From assembly GCA_032871835.1 (NCBI GenBank), contig CM065303.1, positions 24,554,001 to 24,618,000 of the forward strand: a DNA stretch of 64,000 nt, given 5' to 3'. Under the pieces are notes generated by a model that was not told the DNA's origin, did not search any database, and saw only the letters and a list, made by a program, of their open reading frames with translations. A program made the translations under genes and the position numbers. The stretch is from Dipteronia dyeriana. Its lineage: Eukaryota > Streptophyta > Magnoliopsida > Sapindales > Sapindaceae. Positions 20,830 to 33,067 of this stretch are shown here, one piece after another (within the stretch, counting starts at the first letter, position 1; every line of letters begins with the position of its first letter).

Positions 20830-21892
20830 GGTTATCTCACATCATGTTTGTTATGATGGTCAAAATTTGTTGATTAACTTTAAAGTTCTTTTGTTATATG
20901 TGTTGATTGAGTTGAGATATTATGCTTTTTATACTCTTGTTGTGAAACATCGTCAACTTGGTGTCATGAGGACATTCAAGGCAAGAGTGCTCATAAAAAG
21001 GGCGGAAATATGATATTTGGTGAATGTAATGTGCAAAAAGGTATCTCTATACTCTAATGCATGTTCTCTTAGATATTCATTTTTTGACTCAATTTTTGAT
21101 ATACATCTCATTGCATGTCATATTAGAGAATTTTGTATAGCATACATATGGTTCTCTTTGACTTTTGCTATTTTAGGATCTAATAGTGATATTGTTCACA
21201 TTGATCTTAAACTTGATGATTGTTTGTGTATAGTATATTGAGTGACATTTCTTTTGAAAAATATGAGCTTCATATTCTTTGAAAGCTACTCATTATAGAA
21301 GTAATGATCTTGAATAAGTCTCTACTTATTGCTTTTAGATCATGTGCTTATGAGCCATAAAATTTTGGTTTCTAAAAATTACACCTTGCTTCTCTTATAT
21401 GTTTGCTAGTAGGTTGAGTATACTAATATGTAAACATTGGATACACCTTGAAGTTTTTGTGCTTAAGTAGATTTAAAATGACCTATGGTTAGTATCCATT
21501 TTGCTTCGGCAATTACATAGAACTCAACGAGCACCTTCATGAAAAGGGCTACACACATTGGTTGTGAAAGCTACCCAATGTTGGAAAGAGCTACACCATT
21601 GTGATGAGTGAAATCCGTCATGAAGTGAATTTTGTTTATGTAAAAAAAAATGGAAAAATCAAAGAAGAGTTGAAATGAAATCATAAAAAAAAATCTTTGA
21701 TTTAAAGCCTAAAAAGAAAAGGAGGAAGACTTAAAAAGGAGTTTAGTTGAAAATCAAATGAGCTCGGGTTGAAAAACAGAAATGGAATGACGAGCCACAT
21801 GCACACACATGCTCATATGTTGAAATCTATTCTCTTAAAAGAAAAAATTCCGGATGATAATCGGTTTGATTTTTTATGGAAAAAGCTCTATG
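20830..21892 (+). other. Cop1 internal spacer, no recognisable gene
   Basis: Together with 18246-18349 this is the Cop1 sequence after gag. The longest frame (21017-21241) gives 74 residues of no recognised family. No integrase (HHCC, DDE) or RT (YVDD) motif is seen. The stretch ends abruptly at the truncated LTR of gypsy copy B. Confidence 0.5.
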
Positions 21893-22544
21893 AGACGATA
21901 GGCAGCTAGCTCGGTGACCATCCATGAAAAGCCTTGCCGCGATAGCATACAAGATCATATCTATGTAATAACCAACAATAACTCTGCATACGTGTGAGTC
22001 AAGAGTTTGATTCCTAAAAGGAAACAAACTTATCTCCGTCAACAATATCCTCGAATCCAGTAGCAATTTAAATTCAAATGACGAATCCCGCCCGATAAGG
22101 TGGGAACGGATTCATGAGATCATGGCAAGATATTTGCAAACTAAAAACCTACTTGGACCATATATATATGTAAGGCCAAGCATGGAGGAAAGATAGACGA
22201 AAAACAGAAGGAAAACGAAAGGTAGAAGAAAGGAAAAAACAGAGGGAGGAGGGCCTAAATTCTGGATTTAGAGCACGGCTGCCTTTATTTTCCACTATTC
22301 GACAAGCACAAAGTTGCCACATTCCTAGATCATAGAGAGACTGTGAGCATATAAGAGAGTGATTTGTATTTCGAAGCAAAAATCAATAATAAAAGTTCTC
22401 GTTTACTGTTATTGCGATCCAGCCTCTCGTTTACCTCTTAACAGGTCAGGTATCAACGGTACCGACCCCGGCCACCACTTTCGTGGTACTGCTCTTGAGG
22501 GTGTTAATAGGGATTTCTCATCCTAAGCAAATTTCCAGGTAACA
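21893..22544 (+). repeat. 5'-truncated left LTR of copy B
   Basis: Corresponds to about 33611-34276 of the 3' LTR. Promoter TATATATATG at 22161-22170. Ends CCAGGTAACA, followed by the PBS TGGCGCCGTCTGTGGGAA at 22550. Confidence 0.85.
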
Positions 22545-22618
22545 CTTTCTGGCGCCGTCTGTGGGAAACTCTCACACCACCATCTTTATATTCAAAAGTT
22601 TGTTAGTTTACAGGAATC

Positions 22619-24998
22619 ATGAGGCTCTGCTCCTTACAAGGATAATCGGCCGAATCGGGACAACCTTCTGCTGTGTCAACACGAAAGGTCCCAAAGAAAG
22701 GGAGAAAATCTGGGCTCCATAGTCATGTTCCAACCCAGCCAGCCACTGAGCGGGCTCTGGATCCCCATCTGGGAAGTCAGGTCGAGCTTGACCAACAAGC
22801 GGCAGCCTTTGTAGAAAACGTCCGCCTTCGACTGCTCGCTGAGGGTATTGCTATCCAGCAAGCGGACCTTAGCAATCGAGAGGAGTCATGTAGTCCCGGG
22901 GTTAGGCAACCCGCTTTTGATCGCTTGGGACCTACCCTTAAGGAACCATCTAGTAATAAAACGGGACTCCCAACCTCGATCCTGGATAGGCTAGGGCCCA
23001 TGCCCCCAGTTCCCGAAGCGCTGCCATGCTACCAACCAAGGCAGGTCAAGTCCGCGGTGGACATCCTTCCCTGAGAGCGGGGAGAGTTCCTCCACCCAAC
23101 GACTTCAAGGAGGGAAGCTCGAAGTATGGAAGAAGAAAGTCAGTAAAGCCCTCGAGCAGACCCCCTCCGAAAAAGGAACCGGGTAGAGGTCACCAGTTCG
23201 TCAGAAGGATCCGATGGTGAGGAAACTGAGATCAAGTTAAGAAAATCTGAAACCAAATGCCTAACGGACCAGTTGGCAGAGCTTCAGAAGGAGGTCCAAT
23301 TGATGAAGAAGGGAAAGTACAAGGAGGACAAGAATAATCCTCTAAGTGAAATGAATGCTCCCTTCACCAGAAGAGTTCAGGAGGTGGAGCTCCCGCCTAA
23401 GTTCAAATTGCCAACTGACAGATTCTCTGGGATTGAAGATCCCCTGAGTCACTTGGAGAGCTTTCTTCAATAGATGGAGGTCCATAACATAACCAGGGCC
23501 GTTATGTGTCGAATGTTCCCCACTACATTCACGGATTATGCTAAAACCTGGTTTAGGAAACTACCTACCGGTAGTGTGGATTCATTCACCAAGCTATCAA
23601 CCGATTTCTGCTCACAATTCCAGGAAGTTAAGCCCCGATTGAAGGACCCGATCCATCTACAGTACTTGATCCAGGAGAGAGGGGAAACCCTCAGAGCTTA
23701 TGTCGAGTGTTTCCATAAGAAAGTCATCCAGATGGGGTCTTCACTAAGAAAGAAACTCTCGCTAACTTCAGAAGGAACCTATAGGTGGGAAAGCTTTTTC
23801 GGTATTTCGCTAAGAGACCTCCAGAAACTTACCAAGAAGCCGATGATCTGGCTCTAGAGCAGATTGAGGTCGATGAACAACTTAAGGTCAATATGGAACA
23901 CGACGATATGAGAGCCATAAAGCGACATAAGAAGGAAGATCCCAGAGTTGAGCCAGCTCGGAAAAGCCAGAACAAACCCCTCAATAAATCAACATAACGC
24001 TTCCCCCTTTCTCAACCCAGATCGAAAAGGTATCCTAGAAAATGAACTTCCTCGTAAGCTTCATCACCACCCAGAACAGTGGCCCCAATAGCTCATGATG
24101 AGAGGGGGTACGATCATTATACTCCCTTAAATGTTTCCCGTGAGATAGTCTACCTCGCCATTGGGGACTAGGGTTTGCTATAGAAGCCTGCTCTCATGAA
24201 AGCCCCGATCGATAAGAGAAATCGCTATAAATATTATGACTTTCACGAGGACGTGGGGCACAACACTTCAGATTGCTATAACCTGCAGAACCAAATCGAG
24301 CCTTTTATAAGAGGAGGATGCCTGGTGAAATTCTTACAGCAGGTCAGGGAGAACATTCAGACTGGAACGGAGGTGTAAGCTGAGATCCAAGAGCATACCG
24401 AGAAAAGAAAGGGGGAACAGGTAGACCTGATACAACAGATTCAAGTGTTACATACCACCAGCGGGGGGCCTATTCTGGCGGGAACCTCTAACAGTTCTGG
24501 AAAAAAAACCATGCGAGGAAAGTAACTAGTATGGACAAAGAGCAGGATATGTTTAAGGTCGACCAAAGACCGACCAACCCTTCCCAGTTGTCACAGATCA
24601 TTTTCACCGATGTAGATGTCTATAACACCGAGCAGCCTCATGATGACCCTATGGTGATCAAAGTACAAATTGCCAACTGCATGGTACACCGTGTGCTCAT
24701 CGACACAGGTAGCAGCGTTTATATCCTATTTAATGATACCTTGGAAAAGATAAACTTGAAGCAATGGTGTTACAGTAGCTGCACTACCCCGCTATACGTG
24801 TTCACTAGGGACTCAATCACACCCGTGGGATCAAAAATCTTGCCAGTAATCATTGGAGCCACACCTCTCTAGTAGAAATTCATGACCAACTTCGTGGTAG
24901 TGGATACCCCATCGGCCTATAATGCAATATTAGGGAGACCATTTTTATCATCTTTGAAATGGGTCCTTTCCATTTACCACAATGTTCTGAAGTTTCTA
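22619..24998 (+). pseudogene. gag-protease of copy B
   Basis: ATG 22619 opens MRLCSLQG, followed in another frame by the long leader region (22673-23074). The gag domain spans about 23340-23780 (NAPFTRRVQEVELPPKFKLP, YAKTWFRKLPTG, DPIHLQYLIQERGET), broken by a TAG at about 23472 and a frameshift near 23740. A Cys/His segment (YYDFHEDVGHNTSDC) lies at about 24232-24276. The aspartic protease spans about 24660-24998. Its catalytic DTGSS is intact (VLIDTGSSVYILF), and the downstream AILGRPFLSSLK strand is visible. Stops and frameshifts separate the parts, so no full polyprotein is possible without changes. Confidence 0.85.
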
Positions 24999-27900
24999 GT
25001 AGGAGATAAGGTGGGAGAAGTTTGGGGTGATCAGCAAGCAGTCAGGAGGTGCTATGCAGCGTCGGCTAAACCAGCGGCTCTAGCAAAACAACTCACCATG
25101 GTGACAACGATCCAAGATAGGGCAACACATGTATTAAACCTAGGAGATGAAGGATCCACCGATCACCTTGAAGACTGCCTCGTGACGCTCGACATGGAGG
25201 AACAAAGAAGGTAATGGGCCAGCGGCCATCCAGTGGATAAGTTAGAAGATATTATTGTCCGAATAGGCGATCCCTTGAAGGTCGCCAAGATCGGAGCCAC
25301 TCTTGAGCCAGGAATGAAAGAGGGTTTAATTAGGCTCCTCACAGAGTTCAACGACATTTTTGCTTGCAGTCATGCTGAGATACAGGGATCCCGATGACAT
25401 TAGCTGCTTATCGACTGTCAGTGGATCCCGATGACATTAGCTGCTTATCGACTGTCAGTGGATCCAACCTTCAAACCCATTAAATAGAAAAGATGCCACT
25501 TTAACACCGAAAGAAATGTTGCTATTCAAGAGGAATTGGACAAACTAACCCGGGCAGGCTTCATTCAAGAAGCACGTTATCCAGAGTGGATCGCCAACGT
25601 GGACATGGTCACAAAGGCAAATGGAAAGTGGCGCATGTGTGTAGACAACACCGACCTCAACCGGGCATGCCCGAAGGACAGCTTCCCTCCACCAAAAATT
25701 GATCAGCTGGTTGATTCTACCTCCAAAAACAAGCTCTTGAACTTCATGGATGCATTTTCTGAGTACAATTAGATTATGATGCATCCCACTGACCAAGAAA
25801 AGGCCAATTTCATCACAGTGCAAGGCTTGTACTTCTACAAGGTGATGCCTTTCGAGCTCAAGAATGCTGGAGCTACTTATCAGCTGCTAGTCAATCGGTT
25901 GTTCAAGCCCGAAGTCTGGTGGTTAATGGAGGTATATATCGACGATATGATCACCAAGTCTTTAACCTCGGAAGGCATTCTGGATGACATTCGTAGAACC
26001 TTCATGATTCTAAGGAAGAACCAGATGAGGTTAAACCCTTCCAAATGTGCCTTCGGGGTAACTGCTGGGAAGTTTCTAGGCTTCACCTTCTATGAGAGAG
26101 GCATAGAGGCCAACCCGGAAAAGATCAGGGCTATCCTGGATCTAGAATCCCCCACGTCTCTTAAACACGTTCAAGCCTTGACCGAACAAGTAACAACACT
26201 CATTATATTCTTCTCTCGATCTAACGACAAGTGTCTACCATTCTTCAAAGTCATCAAGCACGGAAGAAACAAGAAATGGGATCAGGAAAGTGAACAAGCT
26301 ATTCAAGCCTTGAAAAAATACCTATCAAGCTCTCTACTGCTGGTAAAGTCAAGTCCTGGAGAAGAGCTTCAAATATACTTGGCCGTTTCAGAAACTGCCA
26401 TAAGCGGGGTCTTGGTCAAGGAATATGGGGATAGGGTCTAGCGGCCTATTTACTACGTATGTCACGCTCTAACCAAGCCTGAAAAGAACTATACCCTATT
26501 GGAGAAGCTCGCTTATGCTTTGGTGACCTCGTCAAGGAAGCTTCGCCCCTACTTCCACGCCCATTCAATAGTAGTTGTGACAGATCAACCCTTACGTTAA
26601 TTCTTATAAAGGCTAGATGTTTTCGGAAGGCTGGTTTTATGGGCTTTGGAGCTTACCCAGTTTGATTTAAGGTATAAGCCCTGAACCGCAATAAAAGCTA
26701 AGGCATTAGCGGAATTTATGGTATAGCTCTCAACACTTTCAGGCCAAGTAACTTCCGCGGTAACAAATGTAGCCCCTGAGAGGATTCCAGAATCTGGTAG
26801 CTGACCGGAGGGTTACGAGTCGTGGATTCTCTACAATGATGGAGCTTCCTGGTAAGCTTGGGGAGGATTGAGCATAGTCCTAATCGATCTAGAAGGAACT
26901 GAGTGCTGCCACTGTTTCAGGTTTGAATTTAAAGTCACGAACAATGAGGCAGAGTACGAAGCCCTTCTAGCCGGAATAAGAGCAGCCATAGAGCTCGGGG
27001 TTGATTACTTGAGTGTTAAGAGAAACTCTTCGCTCGTGGTCAACCAAGTCTCCGGGGTTTACAAGGAAAAAGGGGAAAATATGATCGCCTACCTGAAATT
27101 GGTTCAATAACTTAATAGCAGATTTAAAGGATTCAAAATCGAGTAGATACCTCGATAACTAAATCATCGAGCTGGCGTACTTTCCAAGATAGCTACGTAT
27201 GGAGGCCAGACCTTACCTCATGGAGTCCCTCTCTAAGTGATTCCCCTACCTAGTGCAATTACATGTAGGGAAAATTATACCTTGGATCGACAACCGTGCT
27301 GGATGGATCCGATAGTGGGTTATCTACAGGATGGGAAACTTCTTAAGGAGCCCGACCAAGCTAAGAGAGTCAAAAGGCTCTCGGTCCGGTATTGCTTGGT
27401 CGATAGACACCTATATCGGAGGGGAAGACCTTGCTTCGATGTTTGCACCCTGAAGAAGCTAAGTAGGCTTTGAGAGAGGTTCATTCCGGGAAATGTGGGA
27501 GCCACACTGGTGGGGAGGCTTTGGCATATCAGGTTCTCCACATGGGATATTATTGGCCAACCATCCATCAAGACACGAAGAGCTTAGTGCAAACCTGCGA
27601 GGCATGCCAGAAGGCCGCAAACTTGAGTCACCTCCCTCCGGAGCGGTTGTTGTCCTTTAGCTCGCCATACCCCTTTGCTATGTGGGGAGTCGACTTGATC
27701 GGGCAGCTTCCAACTGCTCCAGGTCAAGCCAAACATGTTATCGTGGCAATCAATTATTTCACAAGATGGGTCGAGGCCAGACCGCTTTCCCAGATATCAA
27801 AAGAAAACATAACGAGGTTCATCATGACTAATGTAGTCTATAAGTTCGGAACCCTTCTTGCCAGTATAGCTGACCTCGGATAACAGTTCGACAATTATCG

Positions 27901-28530
27901 GTTCAAAGATTTTTACGAAGGCTTGGGAATCGACCTTCGATTTGCTTTGGTAGCCTACCCCCAGACCAACGGACTGGTGGAATCCATAAACAAAACCATT
28001 AAGAAGCTGTTGAAGAAAAAGCTACAGCAGAAGAAAGGTAGACGGGCAGAGGAGCTCCCCGAGGTCCTCTGTACTTATCGCACTACAAGGAGAACAACTA
28101 CCGGGGAAACGTCCTACTCTCTAGCCTTCTGGGTTGAAGCAGTCCTACCTATCAAGCACAAATTGACTTCCTTTAGAGTCCAACAGTTCAAACCAGAGAG
28201 CAATGAAAATAAGCTCCGAGCTAGCTTGGACCTCTTGGAAGAGAAACAAGATCAAATAGCCAAAAATGTGGCAGTCTAAAAAAAACAGGATTGCCAGGTA
28301 CTTCAACAGAAGGGTAAAAACCCAAAACTTCAAAGAAGGAGACCTAGTTCTCAAGAAAGAAACATTAAATATCAGAAGGAGGTCGGACGGGGTCTTAAGG
28401 CCTAACTGGGAAGGACCATACCTAGTTAAAATAGTGGTCCGCAATGAGGCATAAAAACTCGAGGATGTGAATGGCCGACTCATCGATCATACTTGGAATG
28501 CAGATAATTTAAGGAAGTTCTACCCTTAAA
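24999..28530 (+). pseudogene. RT-RNase H-integrase of copy B
   Basis: The RT starts with HRLAVDP-like residues near 25430. It carries MVTKANGKWRMCVD (about 25605-25646) and the active site YIDD at 25935-25946, followed by the conserved thumb region (PSKCAFGVTAGKFLGF). RNase H (about 26820-27110) has LYNDGAS, with N in place of the usual T before the Asp, and VKRNSSLVV, where the usual Asp of KSDS is replaced. Integrase begins near 27470 with the HHCC zinc finger (EVHSGKCGSH ... TCEACQ). It has WGVDLIGQLP for the first catalytic Asp, a damaged second block (LASIADLG then a stop before QFDN), and NGLVESINKT for the Glu. The C-terminal part runs to about 28530. A 37-bp tandem duplication (25386-25459) breaks the frame before RT. 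Confidence 0.85.
25386..25459. repeat. 37-bp tandem duplication in copy B
   Basis: GGATCCCGATGACATTAG starts at 25386 and again at 25423, giving two perfect 37-bp units. The length is not a multiple of three, so it shifts the pol frame. Copy C (near 50943) and copy D have a single unit. Confidence 0.9.
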
Positions 28531-28607
28531 CAGGGGACTCATGAGCAAGCGACCTCCACATAGTTTTCTTTTTATCCCCGACAATAATGTACTTCATCGT
28601 TCGTATC

Positions 28608-28613
28608 AATAAA
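28608..28613 (+). promoter_or_regulatory. Conserved AATAAA after pol, copy B
   Basis: Same context (TCAATAAAGCCTGCTT) and distance behind the integrase as in copies A and D. Possible internal poly(A) signal. Confidence 0.4.
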
Positions 28614-28699
28614 GCCTGCTTTTCTTATTTTCTTTATCTTCAACTATGTCCTACAATGATTTGGGTCTACATGGAAAATTTGACATTATCACGTCAAGA

Positions 28700-29570
28700 C
28701 CAGGGGTAAGCCGGGGAAGCCCCCCTGCCACTCCTGATGCCTCGGTCAGGCACTACCCCCTATCAAGAAGTGTCTGAGTGTAAGAGCATAGTTGCTATCC
28801 AGATCTCAAGACCAGGAAATAGCTAGCTAGCCCTCCTGATGCCTTGGTCGGGCTACCACCCTCAAGAAAGGTCTGAGTATAAGAGCATAGTTTCCGTCCA
28901 GATCTCGAGACCAAGAAATAGCTAGATAGCCCTCTTGATGCCTTGGTCAGGCTACCACCCACAAGAAGGGTCTGAGTATAAGAGCATAGTTTCCATCCAG
29001 ATCTCGAGACCAAGAAATAGCTAGATAGCCCTCCGGATGCCTTGGTTTGGTTACCACCCCAAGAAGGGTCTGAGTATAAGAGCATAGTTTCCATCCAGAT
29101 CTCGAGACTAGGAAAAAGCTAGCAAACCCTCCTGATGCCTTGGACGGGCTACCACCCCCAAGAAGGGTCTGAATATAAGAGCATATCGAGACTAGGAAAT
29201 AGCTAGATAGCCCTCCTAAGGCTTTGGTCAGGCTACCACCCCAAAGAAGGGTCTAAGTATAAGAGCATTGTTGCCATCCAGATCTCAAGACCAAGAAATA
29301 GCTAGCTAGCCCTCCTGATGACTTGGTCGGGCTACCACCCCCAAGAAGGGTCTGAGTATAAGAGCATAGTTGCCATCCAGATCTCAAGACCAGGAAATAG
29401 CCAGATAGCCATCCTGATGCATTGGTCAGACTACCACCCCCAAGAAGGGTCTGAATATAAGAGCATAGCTGCCATCGAGATGTCGAGACCAGGAAATAGC
29501 TAGATAACCCTCCTGATGCCTTGACCGGGCTACCACCCCTAAGAAAAATTCTAGTTTAAGAGCGTGAAAG
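28700..29570. repeat. ~99-bp tandem repeat array, copy B (about 8-9 units)
   Basis: Same unit as in copy A (GAGTATAAGAGCATAG, CCAGATCTCGAGACC, TGATGCCTTGGTCGGGC). One unit near 29165-29200 has lost the segment between GAGCATA and TCGAGAC. The array ends at the conserved AAGAGGGGGCTAAACAG block near 29590. Confidence 0.9.
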
Positions 29571-30134
29571 CCCTCCCGATCCATAGCTTAAGAGGGGGCT
29601 AAACAGTTCTTTACTTCAGGCCTCACTCGGGTTACAGCCCCCTAAAGGGGCTCGGGAATGGAGGGCTCAATTTACTTAAACTCTAAATATTCCAGTTATT
29701 GATGGTTACTAATTTTCCTTGATATGTAGTTGCTTATTATAACAGGCCTACGATCAAACAAGGGGACTATCGACAAAATACATTAAGCTACGAGTCTTTG
29801 TAGCCAGAAAGCCCGAGCTAGCTGTCTGCTTTCACGCTTAAACAGTGTTATTATCTTGTTATTTCCCCCAAGATAAGTCAATTCGCTATGAATGCTAGAC
29901 CTAGAGGAAGATCGAGTAAGAACATACAAGTCGGAGTGTGAACTAGATCTAAAGTTAAAATTGATTGATGTACGGGGGAGCCTATTCCCCAATAAGGCTA
30001 GATTAGGTAGTGATCCCAACCCCTGATTCCGTGCTATAAAAAAGAAAATGAAATGATAAAAGATCAAACACGGTTAAAGATGGGATGCCCACCCCTTTTT
30101 CCAGGCATTCAAAATGAATTACAATAGAGAGAAT
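29571..30134. other. Conserved spacer between array and antisense gene, copy B
   Basis: Counterpart of 9666-10232, alignable nearly end to end. It contains the potential AGGGGGCT / AGCCCCCT stem (about 29590-29643). No ORF that I trust. Confidence 0.5.
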
Positions 30135-32690
30135 TCAAACTTCTTCATCCTCTTGATGACCTCCAGCCTCCTCTTCCACAGAATAAACCTCGCCATCTGG
30201 TCCCCTCTCTATTGGTAGCTCTTCCTGATCAGCTGCATCTACCCCCTCCGCCACTCTCTCTTGGGGATTATCCTCGGTTGCTTCAAGATCAATAGGGTCC
30301 TCCTCCACGACTTCATTGATCACTGCCATAACCTTAGGTGGTATGGCTCCATAAAGAAGGTTGGCCATTGACTCGGGCATAATCCTGCCTTCTGTTTACT
30401 CCTCTCCCGATAGCACCCTGGAAGGATCTCGAGCTTATGCAAGGTCTCATTCTAGCTCCTCAGGTTGGACCCCCCTCAAGGATTCGCCAAGACCAGACGT
30501 TGGGAAGGTCAAAACAGGAGGAGGCAGATTTGGCACTTCAAACAGCTTCCCAGCTCCCTCCCCTGTAGAAGGACCTGCTCCATCATTCTTGGGGCGAGAC
30601 ATCTCTATAGCCCATGACATAACCTCTTCCCTGTCCCAACCAGTGATGCTAGAAAGATCAAATGAAAGGGGGTTGGCATCCGCAAACAGAAAGGAGGCAT
30701 AGAATTGCCCCTCATTGAAATAGGCTTCCACCTTGGCCTGGAGCTTGTTAACTTAGGCCTGTAGAGCTAGGTTCTCGATATCCAGTGCTTGAGCCTCTCC
30801 CTTCAAGTCATCCCGCTGGCTGGCTTATCGCTTTGACCTCTCGTGGTTGCACTGGATCTCATTCAGTTGTGTTTCCATTCCCCTATGGCTAGAGGTCATC
30901 TCCTGGACCAGGTTTTGAGCCCGCGCCAGCAACCCCATGGCTCGTTCAGCCTCAGCCTCTGCCTTAGTTGCCCGATCGTGGAGAGAAGCCACCTGATGTC
31001 CCATGGCTACATGAAACTTGAAGGTCTATAAAGGGAATCCATGTTAGGAAATGATAAATCAAGCTACTGAATGAGGAAGTAAAATTGATGATTACCTCGG
31101 CTAGAAAAGCAGACCCTTTGGTAACCATGACTTCCACAGGCATAGAGGTCATCCTAGAAAGCCCGCCACCTAGATAGGACGAAACGAATTACTTCAGGAC
31201 CTCATCCTGACCCGCCGAGCTCGATTGCTGGTGGATGCGAGACCAAGAGATCTCAGGAGTACCGACCTCGGGATCCCTGGGAACCTGAACTACCCAGGAT
31301 GCAGTTGGATCAGTAGAAATGGATAATATGACTGGGGAAGCATTAATTAAAGCAGAAACCACTGGTGAAGGGGCAGAGGTTGACGTATCAGTGACTTGGG
31401 AAGCGGGCCCTCCTCGGTTTAGAGCCTTTGCTGCCCGAGATGCAAGAATAGCCATATTGGACTTCACTTGGGAAGGCGATGAAGCAGAAACAAGTAAGGT
31501 AGCAGCCCTAACAGTTGACCCTCTATTCTTTGAAGCAGTCGAGAAAGCTTCCGGGGGACGATCTGGAAGAAGGAAGAGAGTCCTAGCTTGCCTGACTTCG
31601 CGAGAAGCTGGAGTAACAACAAACACTTTTAAGAAAAGGGTTAAGACCATCAGAACTGAACCATCCAACATTAAAAAAATGTGATAGAGCAAGATACTTA
31701 CGAGGAGTAGCATCGGAGATCCGCAGGTACTTGTTCACCCTGCGGGGGTCGAAGAGGTCAGCAGTTGGAAACTTCAAATTTAAATAATTTCTAGCCAGGA
31801 TAGTCTTCAGCATAGCCTCAGACTCAACGGGCAAGGAATCTCGATCCTTTGAGGGTTTGTCACTAAAAGTAGTGGGAACCTCGAGCTCATGCCCGTCGAC
31901 GAACACAGAGCTCCTCCAATCTCCCCCCGTCAGTATCCACTTCTCTTTCCAAGTGGTGTCTTTCCTTGAAGCCCAGGGGATGATAAAATTGAATTTGTTC
32001 TTGGCCTTGGCGTAAAATTGACTTCGAGGAACCCCAGAGGCTCCCTATATGGAAAAGGAAAGCAAGCTCCTTTGCCCCGGGCTCTCTAGTTATACTGCTC
32101 ATCTCGCATTGCTCCCTCCATAACACGAGGAAGCCAACTAGATACCTCCAAAAGCCGGGTGTTAGTTAAAGCGGAGCCAGTTGAAGGGCGTTGAGAGCCC
32201 GACGAAGGGGAGGATGAAGAAGGAGCCTCACCCCACTTTTGAAGGCTGCGATGTGGATAAGAAGTAAATCTTTGGGCGGGCTGAAGACATCATAGTTTCT
32301 GTAGGGGACTGTGAAAGAGACGGTGTCAAGGATGTCGAATTTATCCCGAAGGTGACTAATCGACTGAGGGTCAATGGTGGAATCAGGAATGACCCTGGGT
32401 TAGAAAGGAAGGGTCATCGCTGAAGGAAGTTCCGCCACTGTAACTTGAACCTCCCCGATGGCGTCGACTCTCTCCTCAGCATAAAAATCCTTATCAACTA
32501 AGTTTAGAGTGTTGTCGGGCTGGTTCGAGAAGCTGGAGCCAATAGAGACGTTCTTGCTAGAACGATAGCGCTGGAGGACCGGGGAAGATTCCTAGTCACT
32601 CGAAATTCCTCACACCCGTGTATGAGGAACTAGGTTAGAGCCTCCGGTGCCCTCAACCAAGGCTTCGATACTTTCTGAGGAGTTCGACAT
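30135..32690 (-). pseudogene. Antisense gene (aORF) of gypsy copy B, two introns
   Basis: Minus strand, ATG 32690-32688, stop at 30137-30135. Exon 1 is 32690-31702, intron 1 is 31701-31608 (94 nt, GTAAGTATC...TCCAG), exon 2 is 31607-31096, intron 2 is 31095-31026 (70 nt, GTAATC...TTATAG), and exon 3 is 31025-30135. The PF04195-like domain (FKSGVRLLLHP, FWRYLVGFLVLWREQCEMSS) lies around 32250-32080. The Pro/Ser-rich linker is exon 2, and exon 3 starts with the coiled coil. Exon 3 ends with the best-preserved acidic C-terminus of the three copies (EEEAGGHQEDEEV). A frameshift near 31900, a TAA near 31189 and further stops kill this copy. No solo LTR is present, so it shows the uninterrupted layout. 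Confidence 0.7.
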
Positions 32691-32816
32691 TGATGGTTTA
32701 GAAGAACTTGAAAGTAACCGGAAGTTAAAGGGAAATCGGCAGAGGAAAGCAAGGAAGAAAAAACCTGAAAATTTGAAATTTGAGAAATTGTGAAGAAAGT
32801 GATGGTAAGATTGGAT

Positions 32817-32825
32817 TTTAAATAG
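32817..32825 (-). promoter_or_regulatory. TATA-like box of the antisense gene, copy B
   Basis: Minus strand CCTCTATTTAAAATCC, about 130 bp before the aORF ATG. Conserved with copies A and C. Confidence 0.5.
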
Positions 32826-33067
32826 AGGTTAAGGGTAATGATGTAGGTGATATCCTCGAGAAGATCACCTGGAGCCACGAAGGGAGCCGTATTACAACCG
32901 TTTTTTTTCTCATGAAGAAAAAACTAGATCAAATTCAATATTGGGAATTTAATGAGAAGATTTCGCTCTTCATTAATTAATTTTATAACTGAAAAATTTC
33001 CCAATTAAACAAGGAATCTGACTCCAACCCCAACTCTACCACCGGTGTTCAAGTCAGAGGGGACTTC

